A stretch of DNA of 11,152 nt. It comes from CAYLNK01 sp964384675. GTDB lineage: Bacteria > Acidobacteriota > Thermoanaerobaculia > UBA5066. Shown here in pieces: positions 1-6,574 of the stretch. Within the stretch, counting starts at the first letter, position 1. Each line of letters opens with the position of its first letter. Where the stretch lies: positions 1 to 11,152 of the forward strand of contig CAYLNK010000225.1 in the NCBI GenBank assembly GCA_964384675.1, written 5' to 3'. The position numbers were made by a program, and so were the translations under genes. The notes beneath the pieces were generated by a model, which did no database searches, was not told where the DNA came from, and saw nothing but the letters and a program-made list of their open reading frames with translations.

Positions 1-637
1 CGACCGCGACGCCCCGGCCGCCACCCCGCAGCCGCACCGCCCCGAAGGCGGCGGACGCGGCCAGCGCGGCCCCCAGCGCCACGAGGATGTTGTAGGCGTG
101 CTCCGGCGGCGTCCCGGCGGCCCGGAACACGAGGGCGAAGAGGTACGTCCCGAAGTGGTAGTACGGCAGGGGCCCGCCTCCGGAGAACCACGGGTCCTGG
201 AGCGGCAGGCTCTCCGAGGTGACGAGCGCGTTGAGGATCGCGAAGTCCATCGGCTTCTCGGTCTGCCGGATCTCGCCCGCTCCGGCGCGGAGGAGCGCGA
301 AGAGCGCGAAGACGCCGATGGGCAGGAGAAGCGGGAGCAGGAGCCTCCTCCCACCCCGGAGCGACAGGAGGTCGCGCCCCAGGAAGGCGAGGATCGCGAC
401 GGCCACGACGAAGCCGAGGCGGACCGCGACCCCGCCGATCGGCACCGCGAAGGCCACCGACAGGAGCCAGCCCGGCAGGCCGACCGCGAGCAGGCCGACG
501 GGCACCGCGAAGGCGATCGAGGCGTCCCGCCGCGTCTCCTCGTCGAGCCCGGCGAAGACGCGAGCCAGAAGGGCGGCTCCGGCGCAGCCGACCAGCAGGA
601 AGGCGAGGCTCAGGAGAAGCGTCGAGGCGACGGTCAC
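1..637 (-). CDS. DUF2298 / Chlor_Arch_YYY multi-pass membrane protein, N-terminal part (runs off the window)
   Basis: Reading the minus strand from GTG at 637 gives 212 residues with no stop before the window edge. The first 120 residues are hydrophobic segments (about 5-28, 41-85 and 97-117) separated by short charged loops. A conserved block follows: an EKPMDFA motif at 127-133, DPWFSGG at 148-154 and YYHFG at 159-163. This order matches my knowledge of the DUF2298 / Chlor_Arch_YYY family, large membrane proteins named after a YYYxG motif; here the third Tyr is His. The family's function is not established; transport or lipid-linked sugar transfer has been suggested. Typical members are several hundred residues, so most of the gene lies outside. 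I chose the GTG because the only nearby ATG (659 on minus) is out of frame. There is no Shine-Dalgarno sequence, but a -10-like element lies 12 bases upstream. It diverges from the oxidoreductase gene with only 40 bp between starts. Confidence 0.8.
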   Translation of the reverse strand, partial: MTVASTLLLSLAFLLVGCAGAALLARVFAGLDEETRRDASIAFAVPVGLLAVGLPGWLLSVAFAVPIGGVAVRLGFVVAVAILAFLGRDLLSLRGGRRLLLPLLLPIGVFALFALLRAGAGEIRQTEKPMDFAILNALVTSESLPLQDPWFSGGGPLPYYHFGTYLFALVFRAAGTPPEHAYNILVALGAALAASAAFGAVRLRGGGRGVAV

Positions 638-649
638 GCGGCGGGCGGC

Positions 650-658
650 AAAGTAGCA
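650..658 (-). promoter_or_regulatory. Extended -10-like element for the DUF2298 gene
   Basis: On the minus strand TGC (658-656) is followed by TACTTT (655-650), an extended -10 form (TGn-TAnnnT). It lies 12 bases before the GTG at 637, which would give a leader of about 5 bases. No -35 hexamer is evident. The same TGC-TA core recurs at 2009, 5332 and 6566. Confidence 0.4.
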
Positions 659-665
659 TACCCAG

Positions 666-671
666 TAGACT
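666..671 (+). promoter_or_regulatory. -10-like hexamer placing the transcript start at the GTG codon (leaderless)
   Basis: TAGACT at 666-671 is followed by six bases and then the GTG start at 678, so initiation at the usual distance from a -10 box falls on the start codon. No Shine-Dalgarno sequence precedes the GTG. An alternative TAGCAT at 654-659 is farther away. Confidence 0.5.
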
Positions 672-677
672 CGCGGT

Positions 678-2033
678 GTGACGGATCCCCGCCCGGTGCC
701 GCGCGTCGCCGTCGTCGGCGGCGGACTCTGCGGCCTGGTCGCCGCGGACCGGCTCCTCGCGGCCGGGCTCCCGGTCACGGTCTTCGAGAAGTACCCGGAG
801 GCCGGCGGGCTCGTCGGCTGCTACGAGGTGGGCGGCACCCCGCTCGAGCGCTTTTACCACCACCTCTTCACCTCGGACGTCGATTACGTGTCGCTCGCCG
901 AGGAGCTGGGTCTCGGCGCCGAGATCGAATGGCTGCCGTCACGGATGGGCTTCTACTCGGGCGGGAGGATGTGGGACTTCGGCACGCCCGCCTCCCTGCT
1001 GAAGTTCTCGCCCCTCGGCCTCAGGGGCCGCTTCGAGTTCGTCCTCTCGACCCTCAAGCTGCGGGGACGAAAGGACTGGCGGCCGCTCGAGCCGGAAACG
1101 GCGGCCGGCTGGCTCCGCAAGAACGGATACGGGCGGGCCCTCGATGTGGTCTGGGGCCCGCTCCTCCGGCAGAAGTACGGGCGTCGCTGGGACGAGGTCG
1201 GCCTCGTCTGGCTCTGGGGGAAGATCGCCCTCCGCACGCGCTCGCGCGACAAGACCGGGCTGGGCGAGCGGGTGGGCTACATGAAGGGCTCTTTCGGGCG
1301 CGCGATCGACGCGCTCCTGGCGCGCGTGAAGGGGCGGGGCGGAGACGTCCGGACGTCGCGGCCCGTGAAGCTCGTCGCCCGGCAGGACGGCGGCTGGGAC
1401 GTGGAGTTCGGGGGCGGCACCGAACGGTTCGACCTGGTCCTGTCCACCGTGGCCATTCCCGAGCTCCTCCGCCTCTGTCCCGGCCTCCCCGAGGAGACGC
1501 GCCGGCTCTGGGCCGCCGTCGACTACTGCCACGCCCTCTGCCCGGTGCTCGAGCTGGACCGCCCGTTCTCGCCGTACTACTGGCTCAACGTCGGCGACGA
1601 CACGCTCCCGTTCGGGGGGCTCATCGAGCACACCAACTACGTCCCGCCGGCCCGCTACGGGGGTCGGCGCGTCCTCTACGTCTCGAACTACGTGCTGCCG
1701 GACGACCCGCGCTGGCGAATGCGCGACGAGGAGCTGTGGGCCATCTACCTGCCGGCGCTCCGCCGCGTGAACCCCGCTTTCGACGAGTCGTGGATCCTGA
1801 AGAAGGTGATCAACCGGGCCGAGTACGCCCAGCCGATCGTCGGCACCGGATACTCGCGGATCCGGCCGGAGATCCGGACGCCGCTCGCCGGCCTCTACAG
1901 CGCGGCCATGGCCCAGATCTACCCGGAGGACAGAGGCCAGAACTACGCGGTCAAGCTGGGTCGCGAGGCCGCGGCGGCCCTGCTCGCCGACCTCGCCGGG
2001 CCCGGCCTTGCTAACATGAGCGGTTCGGGATGA
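678..2033 (+). CDS. NAD(P)/FAD-dependent oxidoreductase (amine oxidase / protoporphyrinogen oxidase-like fold)
   Basis: This is a 451-residue flavoprotein. The N-terminal beta strand and dinucleotide-binding loop are clear: VAVVGGGLCGL at residues 10-20, giving GxGxxG at 14-19, then a Glu ending the second strand (EKYPEAGG, about 37-44) that would bind the FAD ribose. A C-terminal segment around residues 405-435 (GLYSAAMAQIYPED, then QNYAVKLG) matches the second FAD-contacting motif of the amine oxidase / HemY-like superfamily (COG1232). Substrate cannot be read from the sequence; relatives oxidise amines, porphyrinogens, carotenoids or act near lipid and glycan genes. There is no signal peptide, so it is probably cytoplasmic or membrane-associated. 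Its start is divergent from, and 40 bp away from, that of the YYY-family membrane protein, which may hint at an envelope glycolipid role. The last codon overlaps the start of the next gene (ATGA at 2030-2033). Confidence 0.82.
   Translation: MTDPRPVPRVAVVGGGLCGLVAADRLLAAGLPVTVFEKYPEAGGLVGCYEVGGTPLERFYHHLFTSDVDYVSLAEELGLGAEIEWLPSRMGFYSGGRMWDFGTPASLLKFSPLGLRGRFEFVLSTLKLRGRKDWRPLEPETAAGWLRKNGYGRALDVVWGPLLRQKYGRRWDEVGLVWLWGKIALRTRSRDKTGLGERVGYMKGSFGRAIDALLARVKGRGGDVRTSRPVKLVARQDGGWDVEFGGGTERFDLVLSTVAIPELLRLCPGLPEETRRLWAAVDYCHALCPVLELDRPFSPYYWLNVGDDTLPFGGLIEHTNYVPPARYGGRRVLYVSNYVLPDDPRWRMRDEELWAIYLPALRRVNPAFDESWILKKVINRAEYAQPIVGTGYSRIRPEIRTPLAGLYSAAMAQIYPEDRGQNYAVKLGREAAAALLADLAGPGLANMSGSG
2009..2017 (+). 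promoter_or_regulatory. Extended -10-like element inside the end of the oxidoreductase gene
   Basis: TGC at 2009-2011 followed by TAACAT at 2012-2017 resembles an extended -10 promoter. It lies 12 bases before the ATG at 2030. It could give the two coiled-coil genes their own transcript with a very short leader, besides read-through from upstream. No -35 element was seen. Confidence 0.4.
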
Positions 2034-2701
2034 TGAACGAGAAGAAAAACTGGGGGTCCACGGTTCTCGGGTGGTTCGTGGTCAAGGGGGAGGACGATCC
2101 GCTTCCGGTCGCGGATTCCGCGGCGGGAAGCGACCTCGCCCCACCGGGTCTCGAGGAGGCGCCGCCGCCCGCGGCACCCGCCTTCGTGACGGCGCCGCCC
2201 CCGGCTCCCGGAGGAAACGTCGACTTCGACGCCGTCTTCGAGGCCGGCGGTAGCGACGCCGAGGAACGCGGCCGCATCTCGAAGGCCGCACAGCTCCTGG
2301 CCAGCCTGCCCGAGGGGACCGACCCGACGGTGAAGCGCCAGATCGTCGAGGCCTCGCTGAAGGCGTTCGGCGTCCCGATCGACCAGATCATCGAGGCGGC
2401 CGCCGAGCAGGTCCAGGTGCTCGAGGCGTACCAGCGCGCCGGCGCGGCGGATACCAAGAAGGTCGCCGAGGAGGCCGAGCGGAAGATCGCCGCCTTCGAG
2501 GAGGAGATCCGCCGGATCCGCCAGGTCGTGGCGGAGCGCGTGCAGGAGCAGGTGGGCGTGGTGAACGCCTGCAACCAGCGGAAGCTCGAGGTGCAGCGGG
2601 TCCTCGAGTTCTTCGGGCAGGAAGCCGTGGCCCGCGTCGTTCGCGATTCGCCGAAGCTGATCGACCCGACCGCGCCCATTCCCCCGACGAAGGAGAAGTG
2701 A
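2030..2701 (+). CDS. Unrecognised coiled-coil protein, putative partner of the PspA-like protein
   Basis: I do not recognise a named family. The 223-residue product has three visible parts. Residues 7-19 (NWGSTVLGWFVVK) form a short hydrophobic, possibly amphipathic patch. Residues 22-65 form a Pro/Ala-rich, probably disordered linker. Residues 75-205 are highly charged and mostly helical, with a likely coiled coil at about 142-175 (Glu/Arg/Ala-rich). The tail is Pro-rich. No signal peptide or full membrane helix is visible. The gene overlaps the oxidoreductase stop by 4 bp and ends 7 bp before the PspA-like gene, so the two are probably co-expressed. Two consecutive ATG codons (2030 and 2033) are possible starts; neither has a Shine-Dalgarno sequence. 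The arrangement suggests a membrane-surface accessory or regulator of the PspA-like protein, which is inference only. Confidence 0.75.
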   Translation: MMNEKKNWGSTVLGWFVVKGEDDPLPVADSAAGSDLAPPGLEEAPPPAAPAFVTAPPPAPGGNVDFDAVFEAGGSDAEERGRISKAAQLLASLPEGTDPTVKRQIVEASLKAFGVPIDQIIEAAAEQVQVLEAYQRAGAADTKKVAEEAERKIAAFEEEIRRIRQVVAERVQEQVGVVNACNQRKLEVQRVLEFFGQEAVARVVRDSPKLIDPTAPIPPTKEK

Positions 2702-2708
2702 GGTCCAC

Positions 2709-3419
2709 ATGTCCGACGTGAAGTTCTTCTCCCGGGTCCGGAACCTCTTCAAGGGGTTCCTCTCGCTCTTCATCTCGGACATCGAGAAGGAGCATCCGGA
2801 GATCGCCTACGAGAACGCCATCAACGGGATGGTGGAGAAGTACGCGAAGCTCAAGAACGCCACCGCCGCCATCATCCGCCGCCGCGAGGACATCGACGAG
2901 CGGCTGAAGAAGGCCACGAAGGAGCTGGCCCAGACCGAGCACGAGCTGAACGCGGCGATGGAGACGAGCCAGGACGACCTGGCGATGATCCTCATCCAGA
3001 AGAAGAACCAGCTCACCGCGGACGTCACCGAGCTGAAGGGCGAGCTCGACACCGCGCAGAAGGACGCCGATTCGGCCAAGACGTCGCTCCTCTCGGTGCA
3101 GGGCGAGATCAAGAAGCTGAAGGCCGAGCGCGACGTGATGCTGGCCCGGATGCAGTCGGCGCAGGCCCGCCTCAAGATCCAGGAGCAGCTGGACGGGCTC
3201 TCGGTGGACGCCGAGGTGAAGGCGCTCGACAACGTGCGCGAGCACATCAAGACCACCGTGGCCGCCGCGAACCTCGGCAAGGAGCTCTCGGAGTCGTCGC
3301 TCGACGCCCGGCTCTCCGCGCTGAAGACGACGGCCGGCGACGTGCAGGCCAAGCAGCAGCTCGCCGAGCTGAAGGCCAAGCGAGCGGCCGCGCAGGCCCA
3401 GGTCCAGAAGACCATGTAG
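2709..3419 (+). CDS. PspA/IM30-family coiled-coil protein
   Basis: This 236-residue protein is almost entirely helical and charged, as in the PspA/Vipp1/IM30 family (usually 220-260 residues), which forms ESCRT-III-like assemblies on the inner face of the plasma membrane and protects it under stress. The N-terminus (KFFSRVRNLFKGFLSLF, residues 5-21) looks like the amphipathic membrane-binding helix. A segment then resembles the family's 'D-P-E' region (EKEHPEIAYENAI, 26-38). Long coiled-coil stretches follow at about 45-155, with the LKAERDVMLARMQSAQARL pattern (136-154) typical of the family's second hairpin arm. The start has a GAGGT sequence at 2700-2704, four bases before ATG. It follows the unrecognised coiled-coil gene by 7 bp. 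The pspF/pspBC partners of enterobacteria are not present here. Similarity is by pattern, and the protein may be a divergent branch. Confidence 0.72.
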   Translation: MSDVKFFSRVRNLFKGFLSLFISDIEKEHPEIAYENAINGMVEKYAKLKNATAAIIRRREDIDERLKKATKELAQTEHELNAAMETSQDDLAMILIQKKNQLTADVTELKGELDTAQKDADSAKTSLLSVQGEIKKLKAERDVMLARMQSAQARLKIQEQLDGLSVDAEVKALDNVREHIKTTVAAANLGKELSESSLDARLSALKTTAGDVQAKQQLAELKAKRAAAQAQVQKTM

Positions 3420-3437
3420 CTTCCCGGCGTGGGCGGA

Positions 3438-3473
3438 CCGGAGGCGTCCGCCTCCGGGGCGCTCGCGTCTTTT
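3438..3473 (+). terminator. Possible terminator after the PspA-like gene
   Basis: CCGGAGGC (3438-3445) and GCCTCCGG (3450-3457) form a perfect 8-bp stem with a 4-base loop, 18 bases after the PspA-like stop codon. A short T-rich run (TCTTTT, 3468-3473) follows, but ten bases separate it from the stem, so this is not a textbook intrinsic terminator. Confidence 0.45.
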
Positions 3474-3476
3474 CCT

Positions 3477-3481
3477 AGGAG
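3477..3481 (+). promoter_or_regulatory. Shine-Dalgarno sequence that selects a TTG start
   Basis: AGGAG at 3477-3481 sits seven bases before TTG at 3489. It is the clearest ribosome-binding site in the window and favours TTG over the in-frame GTG at 3429, whose extra 20 residues would be encoded across the upstream hairpin. Confidence 0.6.
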
Positions 3482-3488
3482 TGGCCCC

Positions 3489-4232
3489 TTGACCCAGACG
3501 ACGACCTCACCTCCGCTCGAGCGGCTCTTCCGGCTGCAGGAGGTCCTGCTCGAGATCCGCGTGAAGACCGAACGGCGTGCCAAGACGCCCGACCACCTGG
3601 CCCACATCGAAGCGGCCTACCAGGACTCCCGCACCAAGCGGGACGAGGCGGAACGAAAGCTGAAGGAGGCCGAGGCCCGCAAGAAGGCGCTCGAGGGCGA
3701 GGTCGCGGACTGGGCCGAGAAGCTGAAGAAGTACCAGGGCCAGCTCGCCGCCGTGAAGACGAATCGGGAGTACGGTGCCCTCCTGGACGAGATCGACGGC
3801 GTCAAGCGCGAGATGCGCACCCGCGAGGACGAGATCCTGAGCCTCGAGGAGACGCTGATCTCGGTGCGCGAGCAGGCCGCGTCGTTCGACGCGTCGTTCC
3901 CCGAGGAGGAGGCCTCCTTCGAGGAGCAGATGGCCGAGTGGCGGGCCGAGCAGGCCGGCCTCACCGCCGAGATCGACCGCGCGGCCGCCCTCGTCGACGT
4001 CCTGCGCAAGGACCTCGACAAGAAGCTCCTCGCCAGCTTCGACCGCACCGCGCGGGCCCGGGCCGGCGTGGCCGTGGCCCGGGTCGCGATGGTCGGGCCC
4101 CAGACCGCCGCCTGCTCGGCGTGCAACGTCCGCCTCCGGCCGCAGCTGCTCTCGGACCTCCGGCTCTCCAAGGAGACGGTCCACTGCGAGAGCTGCAAGC
4201 GGATCCTCTACTGGGACGGCAAGTCGGCGTGA
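3489..4232 (+). CDS. C4-type zinc-ribbon coiled-coil protein (DUF164 / COG1579-like)
   Basis: Starting from TTG, the product has 247 residues. Residues 10-185 are a long antiparallel-type coiled coil rich in Glu, Lys, Arg and Ala. The C-terminus is a zinc ribbon with two CxxC pairs: Cys209/Cys212 and Cys233/Cys236, separated by about 20 residues that include RPQLLSDLR. This two-part layout and the length fit the COG1579 / DUF164 family ('zf-RING_7' ribbon), thought to bind nucleic acid, though no precise function is established. The gene overlaps the RNase HI gene by 4 bp (GTGA at 4229-4232), and the two are neighbours in other bacteria too as far as I recall, suggesting a joint role in nucleic acid metabolism. 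It is separated from the PspA-like gene by a possible terminator, and I see no clear -10 element for it. Confidence 0.85.
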   Translation: MTQTTTSPPLERLFRLQEVLLEIRVKTERRAKTPDHLAHIEAAYQDSRTKRDEAERKLKEAEARKKALEGEVADWAEKLKKYQGQLAAVKTNREYGALLDEIDGVKREMRTREDEILSLEETLISVREQAASFDASFPEEEASFEEQMAEWRAEQAGLTAEIDRAAALVDVLRKDLDKKLLASFDRTARARAGVAVARVAMVGPQTAACSACNVRLRPQLLSDLRLSKETVHCESCKRILYWDGKSA

Positions 4233-4666
4233 CGCCGGCGGCCGCGCCCCTGGTCCTCTACTTCGACGGCGCCTCCCGCGGGAACCCCGGTCCAGCTTCG
4301 TACGGCGTCTGGTCCCCGTCGGGGATCGAGCGGTCCGTGGCGATCGGGAGCACCACCAACAACGTGGCCGAGTGGCGCGGCTTCCTCGCCGCCCTGGACG
4401 CCGCCCTCGAGGCGGGGGCGGCGGAGGTCGAGATCCGCGCCGACAGCCAGCTCGTGCTGCGGCAGTTCTCGGGCGAGTACAAGATGAAGGCGCCGCACCT
4501 CGCCCCGTTCCTCGCCGAGGCCCGCGAGAAGGCGCGGCGGCTCCGCAAGGTGCGCGTCGTGCACGTCCCGAGGGAATCCAACAGGCAGGCCGACGCGCTC
4601 GCCAACCGGGCCCTGGACGCCGCCCGAACGGACGCGCTCGCCAAAAGGGCGATGCGCGAGGGATGA
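4229..4666 (+). CDS. rnhA: Ribonuclease HI family protein
   Basis: This enzyme cleaves the RNA strand of RNA:DNA hybrids, for example R-loops and Okazaki primers. The 145-residue product carries the four carboxylates of the RNase H fold: Asp13 in LYFDGASRGNPGP, Glu48 in NNVAEW, Asp72 in IRADSQLV and Asp122 in NRQADALAN. The length and the compact form, without the basic protrusion of E. coli RNase HI, match the short COG0328-type enzymes common outside Proteobacteria. The start is GTG overlapping the zinc-ribbon stop by 4 bp; the catalytic motif begins only ten residues in, so no longer N-terminus is needed. Its stop overlaps the yggS start (ATGA, 4663-4666), so translation of the three genes is probably coupled. 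Confidence 0.93.
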   Translation: MTPAAAPLVLYFDGASRGNPGPASYGVWSPSGIERSVAIGSTTNNVAEWRGFLAALDAALEAGAAEVEIRADSQLVLRQFSGEYKMKAPHLAPFLAEAREKARRLRKVRVVHVPRESNRQADALANRALDAARTDALAKRAMREG

Positions 4667-5325
4667 CCCGGGCGGAGGAGATCGCCCGGAACGTCGCCGC
4701 CGTCACCGAGCGGATGGCCCGGGCGGCGGTGCGGTCGGGGCGCGACCCGGGCTCGGTCGCGCTCCTCGCGGTCTCCAAGACGAAGCCGCTCGAGGACCTG
4801 CTCGCCGCGTACGCAGCCGGCGTACGGGCGTTCGGCGAGAACCGCGTGCAGGAGGCCGAGGCGAAGTTCCCGCACCTCCCGGCCGGCGTCGCCCGGCACC
4901 TGATCGGCCCCCTGCAGTCGAACAAGGTCAACAAGGCGGCTCGTCTCGCCGACGTCGTCGAGACCGTCGACTCGGAGGGCCTCGCGTGGCGGCTGGACCG
5001 CGCGGCGCAGCAGGCGGGCCGCCGGATCGCCGTCTTCCTCGAGGTGAAGACCGGCGACGAGCCGACGAAGACCGGCGTGTCGCCCACCGACGCGCCCGCC
5101 CTCGCCGACGTCGTCCGCGCGCTGCCCGCGCTCGACCTGCGCGGCTTGATGACGATCCCGCCCCCGGGCGAGACGCGCCCGCACTTCGTCGTCCTCCGCG
5201 AGCTCGCGCGTTCGCTGGGGCTGCCCGAGCTCTCGATGGGGATGAGCGACGACTTCGAGGTGGCGATCGAGGAAGGGGCGACTCTCGTCCGCGTCGGGAG
5301 CGCCCTCTTCGGCACCCGCGGGTGA
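4663..5325 (+). CDS. yggS: YggS/PROSC family pyridoxal 5'-phosphate homeostasis protein
   Basis: This 220-residue protein has the single-domain alanine-racemase-like barrel of the YggS/YlmE/PLPBP family, which binds PLP and keeps vitamin B6 and amino acid pools balanced; no enzymatic activity is established. The PLP lysine is Lys39 in LLAVSKTKP. Other family motifs are FGENRVQE (58-65 region), LIGPLQSNK (80-88), GLMTIPP (161-167), SMGMSDDFEVAI (191-202) and the VRVGSALFG end. The ATG overlaps the RNase HI stop. In many Gram-positive and other bacteria this gene lies just before ylmG/yggT and divIVA. Here a rhomboid-like membrane protein occupies the middle position and divIVA follows about 1.25 kb downstream. 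Confidence 0.94.
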   Translation: MTRAEEIARNVAAVTERMARAAVRSGRDPGSVALLAVSKTKPLEDLLAAYAAGVRAFGENRVQEAEAKFPHLPAGVARHLIGPLQSNKVNKAARLADVVETVDSEGLAWRLDRAAQQAGRRIAVFLEVKTGDEPTKTGVSPTDAPALADVVRALPALDLRGLMTIPPPGETRPHFVVLRELARSLGLPELSMGMSDDFEVAIEEGATLVRVGSALFGTRG

Positions 5326-5331
5326 GCCCGG

Positions 5332-5340
5332 TGCTAACCT
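5332..5340 (+). promoter_or_regulatory. Extended -10-like element, leaderless geometry
   Basis: TGC (5332-5334) then TAACCT (5335-5340) lies in the 22-bp gap after yggS. Seven bases separate it from the GTG start at 5348, so transcription would begin at or next to the start codon. There is no Shine-Dalgarno sequence. Confidence 0.5.
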
Positions 5341-5347
5341 CGTCCGG

Positions 5348-6040
5348 GTGAGGAACGACTACGCCTCGGTGCGCTTCGTCGGCCCGCCCGGCTGGCGCCG
5401 GCTTCCGCCGGTGACCCGGTGGCTGCTCCCGGCGGCGGCCGCCGGGTACCTCGCCACGGTTTTCCGGGCACCGTTCGTGGCCTACCTCACCGCCGACCCG
5501 GAGCGGATCCTGCGCGGGGAGCTGTGGCGCCTCCTGACGTACCCGCTCGTCAACGTCTCGATCCTGAACCTCCTCTTCGCGCTCCTCCTTCTCTGGAGCA
5601 TCGGTTTCGAGCTCGAGGTGTCGTGGGGCTGGCGGCGCTACGGACTCTTCCTGCTGTCGTCGACGCTTCTCGCCGGAGCCGTGGGAGTCGGACTGTCCCG
5701 CTTCTGGCCCGGGATCGGGCTCGGGCTCACCGGCCTCCTGACGACGGTGATCGTCGCCTGGGCGCTCCTCGGGCCGCGCCTCCCGACGAACCTCTACGGC
5801 GTTCTGCTGATCACCCGCTCGGTCTTCGCGATCTTCGCGCTCCTGATCGCGTTCTTCGGCACGTGGGAGAGCTCGGGCTCCCTGGCCCAGGTCGGCTTCG
5901 CGCTCGGCGGGCTGCCGGTTGCGTGGCTCTTCACGCGGCGCCGGCGCCAGCCGTTCGCCGGGGCCGCGACACCGCTGTCGCGCGTCTTCCGCCGGCGCCG
6001 CTTCCACGTGGTGCGGCGGGACGACGACCGGATCAACTGA
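5348..6040 (+). CDS. Rhomboid-fold membrane protein lacking catalytic residues (predicted pseudoprotease)
   Basis: The 230-residue product has about six hydrophobic segments (about 24-45, 66-88, 97-117, 122-142, 150-171, 178-195) and a very basic C-terminal tail (RRRR at 197-200 and 215-218). The GELWRLLTYPLVN segment (57-69) and the WSIGFELE segment (83-90) match the conserved L1/TM2 part of rhomboid proteases. The active-site positions do not: the HxxxN of TM2 reads N74...A78, the GxSG serine motif reads GLTG with Thr128, and the catalytic His of the last helix, normally followed by a Gly-rich run, aligns with Gln181 in AQVGFALGG. It therefore looks like a non-proteolytic member, comparable in principle to derlins and iRhoms. 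The start is a GTG with a -10-like element 7 bases upstream. It sits between yggS and divIVA, where many genomes have yggT. Confidence 0.8.
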   Translation: MRNDYASVRFVGPPGWRRLPPVTRWLLPAAAAGYLATVFRAPFVAYLTADPERILRGELWRLLTYPLVNVSILNLLFALLLLWSIGFELEVSWGWRRYGLFLLSSTLLAGAVGVGLSRFWPGIGLGLTGLLTTVIVAWALLGPRLPTNLYGVLLITRSVFAIFALLIAFFGTWESSGSLAQVGFALGGLPVAWLFTRRRRQPFAGAATPLSRVFRRRRFHVVRRDDDRIN

Positions 6041-6047
6041 GGTGTTC

Positions 6048-6070
6048 GGGGACCCGTCATGCGGGTCCCC
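6048..6070 (+). terminator. Strong hairpin after the rhomboid-like gene
   Basis: GGGGACCCG (6048-6056) and CGGGTCCCC (6062-6070) form a perfect 9-bp stem with a 5-base loop, starting 7 bases after the stop codon. No U-tract follows, so it may act as a 3' end stabiliser or a Rho-assisted terminator rather than a classical intrinsic terminator. Confidence 0.4.
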
Positions 6071-6076
6071 TACCTC

Positions 6077-6537
6077 CCCTCGGACGCTGCGCGTCCTGCG
6101 GACCCCCTCCTCGTCACCTCGTCTCTTCCTTCGCTCCGCTTGCCCTCGGACGCTGCGCGTCCTGCGGACCCCCTCCTCGTCAACTCGTCTCTTCCTTCGC
6201 TCCGCTTGCCCTCGGACGCTGCGCGTCCTGCGGACCCCCTCCTCGTCACCTCGTCTCTTCCTTNNNNNNNNNNNNNNNNNNNNNNNNNNNNNNNNNNNNN
6301 NNNNNNNNNNNNNNNNNNNNNNNNNNNNNNNNNNNNNNNNNNNNNNNNNNNNNNNNNNNNNNNCCTTCGCTCCGCTTGCCCTCGGACGCTGCGCGTCCTG
6401 CGGACCCCCTCCTCGTCAACTCGTCTCTTCCTTCGCTCCGCTTGCCCTCGGACGCTGCGCGTCCTGCGGACCCCCTCCTCGTCAACTCGTCTCTTCCTTC
6501 GCTCCGCTTGCCCTCGGACGCTGCGCGTCCTGCGGAG
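6077..6537 (+). repeat. 66-bp tandem repeat array, interrupted by an assembly gap
   Basis: The core GGACGCTGCGCGTCC begins at 6082, 6148 and 6214 before the gap and at 6384, 6450 and 6516 after it, a strict 66-bp period on both sides. Units are near identical; the main variant is GTCACC versus GTCAAC. The first copy joins at CCCTCGG (6077) and the last breaks off after GCGGA (6537). Each unit contains a 6-bp stem (GGACGC/GCGTCC, 3-base loop). The period is a multiple of three and has no stops in several frames on both strands, so open frames through it are artefacts of the period. Apart from the hairpin at 6048-6070 and the divIVA promoter, the whole 6041-6580 intergenic stretch is this array. 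Its role is unknown. Confidence 0.9.
6264..6363. other. Assembly gap of 100 N within the 66-bp array
   Basis: Exactly 100 N stand here, a conventional placeholder length. The flanking repeat phases differ by 170 bp, not a multiple of 66, so the N count does not reflect true distance. The left flank ends in CCTT and the right begins with CCTT at the same repeat phase. The real copy number is unknown. Confidence 0.97.
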
Positions 6538-6565
6538 CGGTCCGGAGCGCCCTAAACCTCACCCC

Positions 6566-6574
6566 TGCTACAAT
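6566..6574 (+). promoter_or_regulatory. Extended -10-like element for divIVA, leaderless geometry
   Basis: TGC (6566-6568) then TACAAT (6569-6574) is the best -10 match in the window. Six bases separate it from the ATG at 6581, and there is no Shine-Dalgarno sequence. It supports this ATG over the longer frame that is open through the repeat array. Confidence 0.6.

Noticed and set aside
98..2014. Very long plus-strand open frame overlapping the DUF2298 and oxidoreductase genes
   Set aside because: Arg/Pro/Gly-rich low-complexity translation with no family motifs; it crosses two genes with clear motifs on opposite strands. It is a high-GC shadow frame.
3429..3488. Upstream GTG start for the zinc-ribbon gene
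   Set aside because: The extra 20 residues would be encoded by the hairpin region after the PspA-like gene, and AGGAG is correctly spaced for TTG at 3489.
3507..5315. 602-codon minus-strand open frame
   Set aside because: Antisense to the zinc-ribbon, RNase HI and YggS genes, all with recognisable active-site or metal motifs. The composition is Arg/Ser/Ala-rich without domains.
6077..6537. CRISPR array
   Set aside because: The whole 66-bp unit is conserved, with no unique spacers between repeats, and no cas genes are present.
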